A DNA stretch of 64,000 bases from Rutpela maculata (Eukaryota; Arthropoda; Insecta; Coleoptera; Cerambycidae): assembly GCA_936432065.2 (NCBI GenBank), contig OW386285.2, forward strand, positions 42,587,920-42,651,919, read 5' to 3'. The stretch's first letter is position 1, and the number at the start of each line of letters is the position of its first letter. A model generated the notes under the pieces. The model searched no databases. It saw only the letters and a list, made by a program, of their open reading frames with translations, and was not told where the DNA came from. Shown one piece after another: positions 37,786 to 48,638 of this stretch. Both the position numbers and the translations under genes were made by a program.

Positions 37786-39264
37786 AACAAGTACATAAAA
37801 TAATTAATTTAATAATCCTCATAAAATGAAAAATGTTTATAGACAAGCTAAAAACTACATTTTGATATGCTTTTTATCCCTGTTGGGATGATTCAGTACC
37901 TTTTTAGCAGAGGGTCGTAGGATGACTCAGTACATTTTGACATGTTTCATTTTTCTTTTTTTTTTTTCTTTTTGTATTGACTAAAGTAAAGGCTAACTAC
38001 ATTTTGAAATACAGAAAGGACATCGTTTATATTGTTATTTAGTAAATGAAAATCGGTCAAATATTTATAAAGATAGAATTTCCCCCGTTATGATCTTTAT
38101 TTTTTTTTGGTTTGGACACCTATAGATAATTTCGTGTATTATCAAAATAGAGACTTTTTCGAGAAGGGAGTAATTTCGGACTTACAATTTTATTTTCGGG
38201 CGGACTGCTACTCTGATATACCGGGCGTGAACATGCCCATCTTTGTAAATAACTCGTTTATTTTTAATTTTTCCAAAAAACTCCATTTCAAATTTTTTGT
38301 ACAAAAAGATCCATGCCTTATACTGGTTATAGAGATTGATCGACGGAATATTTAATTTTCGATTTTTATTAGGAAACTGTTCGGTATTTGTAGAATTTAT
38401 CAAAAAAATAAAGTTTTTCAGGATTTGTAGATTCGCTTTTGTTTTGTCAAATTTCTCACAAACGTCACCTAATAGACTTAATCGAGCCCTACAATCGCCA
38501 TTTTTGAAAATCAAAATCGGACCTTCGTTTCGGGAGTTATTAATTTCTTTGGAAAATCATACTCGGCCTTGGAAAAAATACTTACGGTCAACGGATTCGA
38601 GCCTCAAGCAATAGGCTTCATTTGTGGCTGTGTACCTTCGATCCCACCAAGTCTTATCGAAATCAATCAATATCCTGGACAGTTATCGTGCTTCCTAGCC
38701 CGATTTCGAGAAAACCAGTTTTTTGCAAAAAAATTCAATTTCCATTTATTTTTCGATATAGTCTCCGGTATACTTATCTGTAGACCGTTGCCAGCGGCAC
38801 CATTTTGAAATATCTCGATCTGACTGCCCATTACAGAGTTATTCAATTTTTCCCGAAAAACTTGAAACGTCTATATCGGGTATTTCCGGTTTCCGAATTG
38901 AGCCAAGCTTCCAGCGTTAAGGTCTTCTGAAGGCCTCCTATCAACCACCCAAGTTTCATCGAAATCCGATGGACGGAATTTTCTAAATTCGCTCTCAAGT
39001 CGATAGATATGACTTTCATTTCGATCCGACGTTTTTTTCGGGTTTCGATGGTCCACCGGAAAAATGCAAAACCTATACTACATCTTTTTTTCAAAATGTA
39101 GTAACAAGCATAGGCAGGGTGTGGACTTCAAGTAAGCGAGGAATATGCTACTTTGGGCTTTATTTTGAGGCTTCATGTTTGTACAAAAAAACCTATTTTA
39201 GTCAAACGTCAATAATGAAATGAATACCTTATATCTGTTACCTATTTTGCATTATAATAAATAT
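37786..39264. other. Non-coding DNA, no gene seen
   Basis: 38490-39060 is less AT-rich and contains phrases such as AAGTTTCATCGAAATCCGAT that are common in dispersed invertebrate repeats. Short ORFs on both strands show no domain or signal and were not called. Confidence 0.45.
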
Positions 39265-39384
39265 AAATTATATCAATGGAAATACTTTTAATATGCATAC
39301 CCTAAACATAATTATTTATATTATAAATTATATCAATGAAAATACTTTTAACATGCATACCCTAAACATAATTATTTATATTAG
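39265..39384. repeat. 60-bp tandem duplication
   Basis: Two units (39265-39324 and 39325-39384), each beginning AAATTATATCAATG and containing GCATACCCTAAACATAATTA, differ at about three bases. Confidence 0.92.
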
Positions 39385-39780
39385 GGCGGCCCCTTTGGTG
39401 CCATGCGGCCGTGACCTACAACAAAGCAATTATATTATTAACACATCGACTACGCAATTATATTGTCGTACACAGTTATATCATTTAGTTAAAGAATTAG
39501 AAGAGAAGTGGCAACTATGTATGGCTTCGTGTAATCTGAAACATCTATACATTTTATACAACGGGCTTCGTAATGTACCATAATTATAAAAGGCTTCGTA
39601 TGACATGTCGTGTTGTTTTTAATTTGTATGTCCAAAAAAGTTCCCCCCTCTCATGTTGCTCGCGTTATTATTCCCACTTAAAACATTATTAACAGTTGTA
39701 CACACTATTTAAATTACAAATAAGGCTGGGCTTCTGGTACCCTGTAGTGTGTGGTGGGCTTCGTTTCATGCGTACCGTAC

Positions 39781-39782
<2 letters not shown>
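39385..39782. other. Non-coding DNA with GGCTTCGTA motifs
   Basis: GGCTTCGTG, GGGCTTCGTAA, GGCTTCGTATG and GGGCTTCGTTT occur in one orientation across 39515-39770, the inverse of the GAAGCC cluster at 24262-24345. No gene is seen. Confidence 0.5.
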
Positions 39783-39820
<38 letters not shown>

Positions 39821-39904
39821 GTATATTACACATTTACCTTAGGACAAACGGTTTTGGCTGTACGAGGCCGGAAAGGTCGCGCTGTCCGAATTTGGGGGTC
39901 TTCT

Positions 39905-39950
<46 letters not shown>
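39783..39950. repeat. Two (TA)n tracts enclosing an 85-bp foldback-end fragment
   Basis: (TA)n at 39783-39819 and 39908-39950 flank 39822-39908, which repeats the outer end of the palindrome at 22428-24145 (TTAGGACAAACGGTTTTGGC and onward). ORFs reading YIYIYI are microsatellite artefacts. Confidence 0.9.
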
Positions 39951-39953
<3 letters not shown>

Positions 39954-40406
39954 TCAGAAAATTTTTCATTTGGGTCGGCAATGAGAGCAAGCGAGAGCGA
40001 AGCAACTAGGCTATTCTTTTTTATCGTATAACACATCCTTCTGATGCCACCTGCTTTCCCCACCACATGTGCGTGGGCAACTCTGCTTGCGGAATTTCAA
40101 TTTGTTTCCGTCTTCCACTTGCAATGTAAAGAATTATTTGACTCGTTTTGAAAGTAAAACGGGTTAAATAATTTCAGTTATTAAAGCACGTAATAATATT
40201 ACCTATACTGAACAGAGCCAACTACATCCTTCCTTTGAATAAATGGTACTGAAATTTTTAATAGCAATAATGATGTATGTACGTGTTTTCTTGATAGCGC
40301 GTCATTATTTGCTCCCTCTACTAGAGCACTGGTACACGCCTTTATTGTAGGCGGGTCTGTCAGGCCGTTGAAACTATGCGTGCCACCCAAATCCAACATT
40401 TTCCGA

Positions 40407-40411
<5 letters not shown>
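39951..40411. other. Non-coding DNA, no gene seen
   Basis: No recognised gene; a (TA)n tract at 40412-40479 follows and was the target of the errantivirus insertion. Confidence 0.5.
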
Positions 40412-40479
<68 letters not shown>

Positions 40480-40483
<4 letters not shown>

Positions 40484-40842
40484 AGATCACGGTTCACATG
40501 AATGACTTTTTAAAAACTTTTATTTAGTTACATGGAGCCAACGTTGGCTCTTGGAGAAGGAATATAATAATAATTAGAAGTGTTTCATTCTAAGTGAGTT
40601 TAATAACTGATTCAACAAAGCGTGTTTAGTCATATTTATAACATACAGAACCTGAGTAAGCAAAATATATAACAAAGGAATTGCAGTTCTGCAGTCTGCA
40701 CAAGTTATGAGAAACAAAGGTGTAATATGATATCTTGAAGATAAGCAATTAATAAGAGAAGCTGTTATCGTGAAATACGATATACCTGTGAAGGTTTATT
40801 ATGGCTAAGTCGCAATAAGATAGCGTGTAATATTATATAACA
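40480..40842 (-). repeat. Errantivirus copy 1, 3' LTR
   Basis: 363 bp bounded by TGTTAGATC...ATATAACA on the plus strand. On the coding strand an AATAAA lies at 40524-40519, suitable for polyadenylation. No difference from the other LTR was found by eye. Confidence 0.95.
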
Positions 40843-40853
40843 ACTTCCCCCTT
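40843..40853 (-). promoter_or_regulatory. Errantivirus polypurine tract
   Basis: The coding strand reads AAGGGGGAAGT directly before the 3' LTR. Copy 2 has the same tract at 59489-59499. Confidence 0.9.
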
Positions 40854-41076
40854 AATAAAAAAGTTGATGTTATGCAGCAACTTTTGAAAATTGTTAAAAT
40901 GTTAAATGAATATAATGCAAAAATAAATTGAAACAATGTTGAATGAATACAAAGCAAAATAATAAAATAATGTAAAAGTTAAAATTGGTAAGCGATAATA
41001 AAACATTACATAACGTAATAAGGATAAAATACAATAGTCTAAATTAATAGACAAGGGTAAAACTCCACATGAAAGT

Positions 41077-42916
41077 CTATGTTAACTCGATGTCCTCTTC
41101 TTCTTGAGGTCTAATACCGGGTCGCTTTCTTGGAGGGATCAGTCTAGGAAATTTGGTAAATACTCTGCTTCGCTCTGAAGGAGGTGAAGGAGGGTTATCC
41201 GTTGAGGGTTGGATTCGCAATGCTCCACATCTTCTTCTTCTGCATTTACAAGTTATGTAAAGTAGAACTAATAGGATGATGAGAGTGATTATGAAATATG
41301 TGAACCAAGATATGTGTTTGGTCACAAAAGGTTCATTTATGAGGTCATCCAAGTCTTTGGAATATTGGTCCAATTTGTTTTTAGCAATATCTAGGTCTTC
41401 TACGTCGAGATTGTTTAATTTGAGAGGTTTTAATTTTGGAATTTCGATTTTGTCGGGCATGTGATTACAGCATTCAAAAGGAATTTGGATAGGATGTGAA
41501 TTGTCCTTAATTTCGGAAAAGTCTTTGGCACTGGCTTGTATTCTAGTAATGCCTGCATAGGCGTAACATCCTGGTTGTAGTTTGATGATGGAATTTTTGT
41601 TGATTAACTCTGTTGTGGATTCTCTCTTTGGACAGTTGATGGTAATGTGAAGTGGTTCGGAATTAATTACTAGCCATGTGTTGTCTTCAAGTTCTTGGAC
41701 GTTGTATCCCTGACTAATAATGAAGGAAGTTTGACAGTTCTCTGGAAGTTTTGGCAATGGTTTTAGTATTCTGGCTTCACATATGGCATTTTGGTCGATA
41801 GGATAGGCAAACAGGTTCGAACATAGTTTGGTTCCAAAATAAAGTGGTTTGCATTCTTTCACATTTTGTATAGGTATGTACATCAAAGAATCATCATCTC
41901 TCGCGATATATTTTTGTGAAATAGATAAAATGTGATGTAGACCAGTTCTGTTATCAAGTATCGGGATAGGATATAGGCGATAGGTATTATAATTTTGGGG
42001 TTCAACAAGTGGTATTGTTAAAACAAATACTAAGTTAGAATCCATTTGAAACGCTTGTAATTCAATAATATCCAAATACTTAGCAACTGCCGATAATTTA
42101 ATGGGGAGAGGCAAATTGTTCCTTCGTAAGCTCTGTGAAATTTCTTGTAATGCTGTTACCAAATGATTAGGGGTTATGATTGACGTGTGAATGATTCCTA
42201 GTCTGGCAAATGTTATTGAATTTAGAATGTCGTTTAAATTATCTTCGATATACAAATAGCTTGCCATTAATTGTTCGGAAATGTATAAAAATTTTAGTTT
42301 TATGTGAGCAGCCTCGATAGCTTGAGTCATTGTTTGAATTGTGTGTTCTATTTCTTCGAGATCTTTGTTAAAGGTTTCCTCGTCAATTTGTAATTTTTGT
42401 ATAGTCGAGTTGAAGTTTTTAATAACAGAAGTTGTAACTGAAATTTGATTTTTGATTAAGTTTTCCAATTGATGTTCGTCATTATTTAGTTTATTTATAC
42501 AATTAGTATAGTACTGGCCATCTTCAGCATCTAGGTTACCAGTTATGGATTTGAATATTGTACCGATACCGTTAAGTATTCCTCGTTTATATCTTTTTGT
42601 ATCTGAAAAGATTTCGTCAAATTTCATTTTTATAGAGTTGGATATTTGTGTTAAAAGGTTAAAGTCTGTTTTAATTTCACTCGTAAAAATAATTGACTTA
42701 TGATCACCATTATGGAGAGTGTACAGGATTCTGTCTAAGATATTTTGATTTTTGTCAAAAGCTAGTTTGAGGGATGAAATGTTTTTATGCACTAGTAGAG
42801 TCCATTTGTCATTTGTCACCACGATGTCCGTGTCTTGGTGGTAGTATACACCAACGGTGTTATTGATTGGGATAATTTTGTATTGACAGAGTGCTGATCC
42901 GAACAGCAGGAGAAAC
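41077..42916 (-). CDS. env: Errantivirus Env (baculovirus F-protein-like fusion glycoprotein), 3' exon
   Basis: Open from a splice acceptor TTTTCAG| (intron ends 42917) to TAA, about 613 codons. Just after the acceptor is a hydrophobic signal-like segment. Near residue 107 is a furin-type RYKR followed by a glycine-rich fusion-peptide-like segment, as in F proteins. Heptad-rich helices follow (LENLIKNQISVTTSVIKNF region). Near residue 535 is one transmembrane helix (FIITLIILLVLLYIT), then a basic cytoplasmic tail. No ATG opens the frame in this exon, so expression from a spliced mRNA, as known for errantiviruses, is inferred. It overlaps the end of pol by a few bases in another frame. Confidence 0.9.
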
Positions 42917-42928
42917 CTGAAAATAAAT

Positions 42929-45900
42929 TTAATTTTCAGTATATGGTTTCATTCTATCAAAATTTACTTTGGTTTCTTGTTTCGTTTCGAGGTTTAATAA
43001 GGTAGCAGAATTTTGAAAAATTTCTTTTATTTTAAAAGGACCGTTAAATTTGTTTTGCAATTTGTTTTTGATTTGTGATTCTTTTACGTAAACTAAGTCA
43101 CCTATTTTGTATTCGGGTCGTTTTTGGGGAACATTTCTATCAAAGCGAACTTTCGCTTTCTCCTTTTGAGCTTGCGTTCGACTACGGGCTATTTTATAGT
43201 AGTGAGATATTCTGTTGTTTAAATCCCTAACGTATTTGGTTATTAACTCTTTTTGGTTATACAAAGTTTCAGGTGGTCTGTTGGACGTATGTCCAAATAC
43301 AAGTTCGTATGGGGTGAAACCGTGTGTTTTATTTACTGAATTGTTATAGCATATTACTGCATATGGTAAAATTGTGAAAGGATGTTCGTTCGGATTTTCA
43401 GTTTTATGAATTCTTATCATTTCAGCTAGAGTAGCATGAAATCTTTCTATGGATCCGTTCGATTGGGGATGTCCTACGCTTGAATACGTCAGTTTTATGT
43501 CGTAGAGGGTGCAGAGATCTTTGAGCAAATGGTTGTCAAATTCGCCACCGTAATCGCAATGGATTCTTAGCGGGGTGCCGTAATGTTGAAAGTATAACAA
43601 CAAGGTATTTACGACGGATTTTGCGGATTTGTCCGGGACTGCATAGGCTTGTGTAAATTTAGTTAACTCGTCGCGAATAGTTAAAGCGTAATTTCGAGTT
43701 GGGAATTCAAATAAATCGATATTAATTCTTTCGAATGGTGTTCTTGGGGTTTCTGTGACTACTAGAGGGTTATTAAGGTTTTTCCGGCATACTTTAGTCT
43801 TTTGGCAAGTTTCGCAATTTTTTATAAAATTTTCGACGTCTTTAGTTAGACCTTGCCAAGTGTATTTTTCTCTGATTCTTCTAATCGTTTCATTTATTCC
43901 GCGATGTAGATTATTTTTACCAAAATGATTTTGCTCCAATATAATTGGAATTTCATCTTCGTCGGCAGTTCTGACGATATCTTGACAAATTACTACTTTT
44001 AAGTCTTTTTCTGCGAAAATGAATGATAGGATTTCAAGTATGGGGAGGTCTAAATTATTTTCGACAAAGTATGTCTTAGAGAGGTCTAGGACATCTTGAT
44101 TTTTAAATAATACCAAAAATAGATGTTCAATTACAGATTCGATATCAAAAGGTAGAGGGATGATAAAATATCTCCTATGTCTGACTGTTTTGCTCGATAC
44201 AATATTGATTTTATCGTTATGAAATTCGGGGTTTTCTTCGAATATGTCCTCGATAATTTTGTGATGTAAGCCTTGTAAGTTATTTTGTTGGAAAAAGGTT
44301 ATAATATCTTTATGTTCTCGATACAAAAGTTGTTTGTTCGAGGCTTTGATTTTCGAATAGTCAATTAAAGATGTTGTTTTATATAAGTTGGCGAAAGTTT
44401 CAAATTCTTGGGAAATCTGTTCGTTAGTGATTTCGTTATTATCGTCTGGGTTTTCGTCGTCGTCTGACTCTTCGTCGTTCGCGGCTAGAACCTTTGAATA
44501 GAATTTGGAACATTCAGAAAAATGATTAATTTTGATTCTGGAAAGTGCATCCGCGTTCTTATTGATTTTGCCGGGTTTATAAATTATTTCGTAATCGTAC
44601 TCTTCTAATTTGAGTCGCCAACGAGCAAGTCTACTTCCTGGATCTTTTATAGAGAATAGCCAGGTGAGTGGTCTGTGGTCGGTGACAAGTTTGAACTTTC
44701 TACCGTACAGGTATGGTCTAAAGTGCTTTACACTCCATACTATGGATAAAAGCTCGCGTTCAATCGTTGAATATTTAGTTTCTGCACTGCACAAGGTTCT
44801 AGAAGCATAGGCAATGGGTAAATCTTTGCCAATGGGCCCCTGGCTCAGCACCGAGCCGACGGCAAATGCGCTCGCATCAGTGGTTAGAACGAAAGGTTCA
44901 TCAAAGTTGGGGTAGATTAATATCGGAGTTGTCGTTAATGTTTGTTTCAAATTTTGAAAGGAATTTATACAATCATTGTTGAAGAGAAATGGTACGTCTT
45001 TTTGTAGTAGTTTTGTTAAAGGCTTGGTTATCTTGGAGAAATTTGGGATAAAGCGCCTGTAATATCCGGCTAAGCCTAGAAATGATTTAATTTCTTTTGG
45101 ATTTTTCGGTTGAGGAAAATTTAAAATAGCGTCAACTTTCGAAGGGTTCGGTTTTACGCCGTCTTTTGTAATGAGATGTCCTAAATAAGCGACTTCCTTG
45201 CGGAGAAACTCGCATTTGTCTGGTTGAATTTTGAGGTTGGCTTTTTGAAGGCGTTTAAAGACTTCAGTTAGACGAGAAATGTGTTCGTGAATTGTAGGAG
45301 AGTAAATAATGATATCGTCCATGTAGACGAGACATCGTTCATTTTGAATACCTAACAGGATGTTATCCATAACTCTTTGAAAAGTTGATGGAGCGTTTTT
45401 GAGTCCAAATGGCATTCGCACGAATTCATAATGACCGTTCTCAACTGTGAAAGCAGTTTTTTGAATATCTGCGGGATTAATTTCAATTTGGTGGAAACCA
45501 GAAGCCAAGTCTAAGGTTGTGAAATATTGGCATTTGCCAAGTTGGTCTAAAAGATCGGAAATGTTGGGCAGAGGATATTTGTCACCAATTGTAACCTCGT
45601 TGAGTTTGCGGTAGTCGACTACGACGCGCCATTTCTGTTTACCAGAAGCGTCCAGTTTTTTGGGAACTACCCAGACAGGAGAGGACCAAGGTGAGATTGA
45701 GGGTTGAATAATACCTTGACTTAACATTTTCGATACTTGGGACTTAACTTCTTCTTTATGGACTTGAGGATATCGATACGATTTAGTGAATATCGGTCGG
45801 GAATTTTCGGTGTCAATAGAATGCTTAATTTCGTTAGTAAAAGTTAAATTGTCTCCTTCCAAATAGAATATATCTTGAAAGTCTAAACAAAGCTGCGTTA

Positions 45901-46735
45901 CTATTTCGGCCTCTTCTTCGTTTAGATGATCCAAGCGCAATTCGTTCCTAATTTCGAAGGATCTGTCTGTCTGTGGATGTTTGTCGGAATTTTGAGTATT
46001 TAAATTAAAAATTGATTTGAATTTTTGTACTGGTTCTAGTTTAAGGTTAGAGAAATTTATAGTTTTCGGTATTGCGTTAGCGTTCACGATCGAAGTTAAA
46101 AATTCTCCGTTGCTGTCGATTTTTACGAGAGCATTTGGTAGGCGTACTTTTTCAATTTCTTGGGCTAACAGTATAGCCTCGGTATTTTGCAGATTACATT
46201 TTAATTTACAGATTTTTTCCATGCGAGGTTCGATAGAAATTAAATTTTTGATGTTGCCTAAATTTGGATTTTGGTTTTTGATGTTAGAGTTACCAGTTGG
46301 TTGTACAGGTAAATTTACTGTAGTTTCTTCCGTGACTTTAAATAGTGGTACGGTTTTAAAATTTGTGACTAGTTGTTTATTTTTGAAATCTACTCGGCAT
46401 TCGTAATGTTCTAAAAAGTCTGCGCCTAGTAGTCCATCAAAATCTATATCTAGGTTATAGATATAAACCTTGTGTGACTCATCTGAAAAGGGGATGAGAA
46501 CAGATTCGTTGATATAAATTTTTTGATCAGTAATACCCTGTATAATTACATTTTCAGGGGATCTACGTTTATAATTTTCAGCTGTTTTAGGTTTAAAAAT
46601 TGAAATTCCTGCACCTGTGTCAATCAAAATTTTAAATTTGCCGGTTGCGTCTTTGATGTAATAAAGATTTTTTGAATTTACGGTTAATAGGGTGTGAGAA
46701 AGCGTATTTACATGAACGTCTGTTCTGGGAAGTTC
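42929..46735 (-). CDS. pol: Errantivirus Pol: protease, reverse transcriptase, RNase H, integrase
   Basis: Over 1,230 uninterrupted codons. Counting from the codon at 46627: protease DTG at residues 3-5 with GLLGADFL later; reverse transcriptase with TTLDLASGFHQIEI, MPFGLKNAPSTF and YMDD near 436; RNase H with TTDASAF near 582 and ERELLSIVW; integrase H2C2 zinc finger near 900-935; DDE core with IDLFEF near 969, HCDYGGEFD and SNGSIERFH near 1054; and a GPFKIKEIF C-terminal motif. All catalytic residues are present. There is no ATG at the start: the frame is -1 relative to gag and overlaps its last codons (gag stop 46710-46708), so a Gag-Pol fusion by -1 frameshifting is inferred. The exact slip site was not determined, so the upper boundary is approximate. 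Confidence 0.93.
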   Translation of the reverse strand, partial: ELPRTDVHVNTLSHTLLTVNSKNLYYIKDATGKFKILIDTGAGISIFKPKTAENYKRRSPENVIIQGITDQKIYINESVLIPFSDESHKVYIYNLDIDFDGLLGADFLEHYECRVDFKNKQLVTNFKTVPLFKVTEETTVNLPVQPTGNSNIKNQNPNLGNIKNLISIEPRMEKICKLKCNLQNTEAILLAQEIEKVRLPNALVKIDSNGEFLTSIVNANAIPKTINFSNLKLEPVQKFKSIFNLNTQNSDKHPQTDRSFEIRNELRLDHLNEEEAEIVTQLCLDFQDIFYLEGDNLTFTNEIKHSIDTENSRPIFTKSYRYPQVHKEEVKSQVSKMLSQGIIQPSISPWSSPVWVVPKKLDASGKQKWRVVVDYRKLNEVTIGDKYPLPNISDLLDQLGKCQYFTTLDLASGFHQIEINPADIQKTAFTVENGHYEFVRMPFGLKNAPSTFQRVMDNILLGIQNERCLVYMDDIIIYSPTIHEHISRLTEVFKRLQKANLKIQPDKCEFLRKEVAYLGHLITKDGVKPNPSKVDAILNFPQPKNPKEIKSFLGLAGYYRRFIPNFSKITKPLTKLLQKDVPFLFNNDCINSFQNLKQTLTTTPILIYPNFDEPFVLTTDASAFAVGSVLSQGPIGKDLPIAYASRTLCSAETKYSTIERELLSIVWSVKHFRPYLYGRKFKLVTDHRPLTWLFSIKDPGSRLARWRLKLEEYDYEIIYKPGKINKNADALSRIKINHFSECSKFYSKVLAANDEESDDDENPDDNNEITNEQISQEFETFANLYKTTSLIDYSKIKASNKQLLYREHKDIITFFQQNNLQGLHHKIIEDIFEENPEFHNDKINIVSSKTVRHRRYFIIPLPFDIESVIEHLFLVLFKNQDVLDLSKTYFVENNLDLPILEILSFIFAEKDLKVVICQDIVRTADEDEIPIILEQNHFGKNNLHRGINETIRRIREKYTWQGLTKDVENFIKNCETCQKTKVCRKNLNNPLVVTETPRTPFERINIDLFEFPTRNYALTIRDELTKFTQAYAVPDKSAKSVVNTLLLYFQHYGTPLRIHCDYGGEFDNHLLKDLCTLYDIKLTYSSVGHPQSNGSIERFHATLAEMIRIHKTENPNEHPFTILPYAVICYNNSVNKTHGFTPYELVFGHTSNRPPETLYNQKELITKYVRDLNNRISHYYKIARSRTQAQKEKAKVRFDRNVPQKRPEYKIGDLVYVKESQIKNKLQNKFNGPFKIKEIFQNSATLLNLETKQETKVNFDRMKPYTEN

Positions 46736-48111
46736 AGCATTGGATCGAAACTGTCGTTGAGATTCATTGTTTGTATTTGGTTTGATATTTGGTCGAATTG
46801 GTCTATTTGTTGTGTTGGAGTATCCGTGGGGTACTCCGGATCTAAGCGAAAATCCTGAGGATTAGCAGTATAATCCTCCTGTAGTGTTTGAGAATTAGCA
46901 GTATAATTCTCGTACTGCTCATAATATTGAGAATTAGCCGTATAATTATCTGAAAAGTTTTGAGCGTTGCCTGAATCGTAATTTTCATAACTATCACTTA
47001 CGTTTTGATAATCGGGTGAGTAGTCATTATATTGATTATAGTTACATTGATTATCATAATTGTCATAGGGTTCGTAATTCAAATGATGAGCCTTTTGCTG
47101 GTTAAAGCGATTAAAATTTGGGTTAGGTTGGATAGCTGATGGTCGCTGTTGCATAAAATTAGGGTTCGGCCTTATGGCTGAGGGCCTGTTTTGCTGTGAT
47201 TGATTTGGCTGATTATTTTGAGGGAATGTCCTCTGACTAAATTGATTATTACTAGGTTGTGCGAAGTTTTGATGAGAAAAATTTTGTGAGTTTGGGTTTC
47301 CTTGGAAACTTGGTCTCTGGAAGTTTTGAGACTGTTGCCTTGTGCGGCATTCACTTATTACATGTCCATTCCGTTTACAGAAGGAACAAAACTTTTGTTG
47401 CAAATTGGGACCTTGTGGTCGCTTTTGTTGAATTACTGGATTTTTGACTGGACTATTTTTTGGGAATTTTTGCTGTTCAAAATAAGAGAGTTGTAGCTCT
47501 CTACGAATTCTAATAATCGCGTTCATTATAGAAGGAGGGTTACTGGCACGTATTATTCTGCCTAGATTTGGTTCTAGACCCGTTAACAAATTATTTAATG
47601 TCATAGTTTCAATCAGGTTTGTTTGCGCGGTTCTTTGCTCCGAAGTTAAATTTTGTTTTTGCACTGCAGCGTGCATTTTCGCATTGTGCGTTTGTAAACG
47701 CGAAACGAATGTTAAGGCGGATTCACTAGGTAATTGGTGAATTCGTTGTAGGTCCTGAATTAGGGACGTTAAATCTCGGGAGTCTCCGAAGTGAGTTTCT
47801 AGTAGTGCCTTTATTTCTGGCCATGTGCTAGGGTTGCGTGAATTTATAAGTTCGGCGGCTCTGCCTTTTAATTTATTTTTGATGTGCATGGTTAATAGAA
47901 TTTTTTGGTCATGAATTGCCATACTTTGTGCACAGGAACACGAGTTTAGGAATGTCTGTAAATTTATGGCGTTGCCATCGAATTCTGGTATTAGTGAAAA
48001 AATTTCAGAGAGCTTGTAAGGCTCAATTTGTTGTGGTTGTTGTTGTTGTTGTTGTTCGGTTGGTGCCGGTGGCACTGGTTGAACAGTCTCTGGTTGAGCT
48101 CTATCAGGCAT
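46708..48111 (-). CDS. gag: Errantivirus Gag
   Basis: 467 codons from ATG 48111 to TAA 46710-46708. The N-terminus is proline-rich followed by a polyglutamine run (about residues 19-28). A capsid-like helical region follows (YKLSEIFSLIPEFDG through about residue 220). A single CCHC knuckle CSFCKRNGHVISEC lies at about residues 242-255. The last 200 residues are low-complexity, rich in Asn, Gln, Tyr and Ser, with repeated YTANSQ-type units. Gag makes the intracellular particle and binds RNA through the knuckle. The only ATG-initiated frame spanning this region is this one. Confidence 0.92.
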   Translation of the reverse strand: MPDRAQPETVQPVPPAPTEQQQQQQPQQIEPYKLSEIFSLIPEFDGNAINLQTFLNSCSCAQSMAIHDQKILLTMHIKNKLKGRAAELINSRNPSTWPEIKALLETHFGDSRDLTSLIQDLQRIHQLPSESALTFVSRLQTHNAKMHAAVQKQNLTSEQRTAQTNLIETMTLNNLLTGLEPNLGRIIRASNPPSIMNAIIRIRRELQLSYFEQQKFPKNSPVKNPVIQQKRPQGPNLQQKFCSFCKRNGHVISECRTRQQSQNFQRPSFQGNPNSQNFSHQNFAQPSNNQFSQRTFPQNNQPNQSQQNRPSAIRPNPNFMQQRPSAIQPNPNFNRFNQQKAHHLNYEPYDNYDNQCNYNQYNDYSPDYQNVSDSYENYDSGNAQNFSDNYTANSQYYEQYENYTANSQTLQEDYTANPQDFRLDPEYPTDTPTQQIDQFDQISNQIQTMNLNDSFDPMLNFPEQTFM

Positions 48112-48428
48112 TTTGTTTTTTTATTTAGAGATTTTTGAACTAAAATTGGTTACGTATCAGCAGTATGATACGGAAATTAAATTAAAATTAGCTTGTTTTG
48201 TTATGTCGTAAATGAATTGTGTATTAACTGTGTAATACACAGTCGTTTCGTGAATACGAAAATAAATAACTTAAAATTAAAATTGTTGCGTTGTAGCTTG
48301 TATAGGATTTGTTTGATAACAGAATTGGCTTTGTTTGCCGAGTGTATTAGCGGTATAATACACGTAAATAATTGTGATAAATAATATTTGTAAAAATGAA
48401 AAGAAATAACGAGATGATTCTTAAAATG

Positions 48429-48434
48429 ACTTAC
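48429..48434 (-). other. Candidate splice donor for the env mRNA
   Basis: The coding strand reads AAC|GTAAGT, a consensus donor, in the leader between primer-binding site and gag. The short upstream exon contains ATG codons in the frame that would continue into the env exon at 42916 if the two sites are joined. This would remove gag and pol as one large intron. It is a prediction; no transcript evidence is available. Confidence 0.6.
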
Positions 48435-48617
48435 GTTAATTTCATCTCCATGAGTAGGTTCTTCGTCCGTCAAGGGATTGGGATCCGCCACCACCAGTGA
48501 GGAAGGTCTCCTTGTTCTTGCAGATATACACGCACTAGTTAGGCACCTTCTGCAGATGTTGTCCTTGTTCTTTTGCGCTTCACTACCAGTTAGGCTTCTT
48601 GTTCTGATGATGTTTAC

Positions 48618-48637
48618 GGATCCTACCGACTGCGCCA
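48618..48637 (-). promoter_or_regulatory. Errantivirus primer-binding site, tRNA-Ser-like
   Basis: One base inside the 5' LTR the coding strand reads TGGCGCAGTCGGTAGGATCC. This is the serine-tRNA-type site known from 17.6/297 errantiviruses rather than the lysine type of gypsy itself (group assignment from established knowledge). Confidence 0.85.
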
Positions 48638-48638
48638 A

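Noticed and set aside
38569..39094. Overlapping frames on both strands in a less AT-rich segment as possible genes
   Set aside because: They are short, start without context, carry no signal peptide or domain, and the DNA looks like dispersed repeat.
41077..42822. Env start at 42822
   Set aside because: The codon there is GTG within a continuous frame. The exon opens at the splice acceptor before 42916 and includes the hydrophobic leader.
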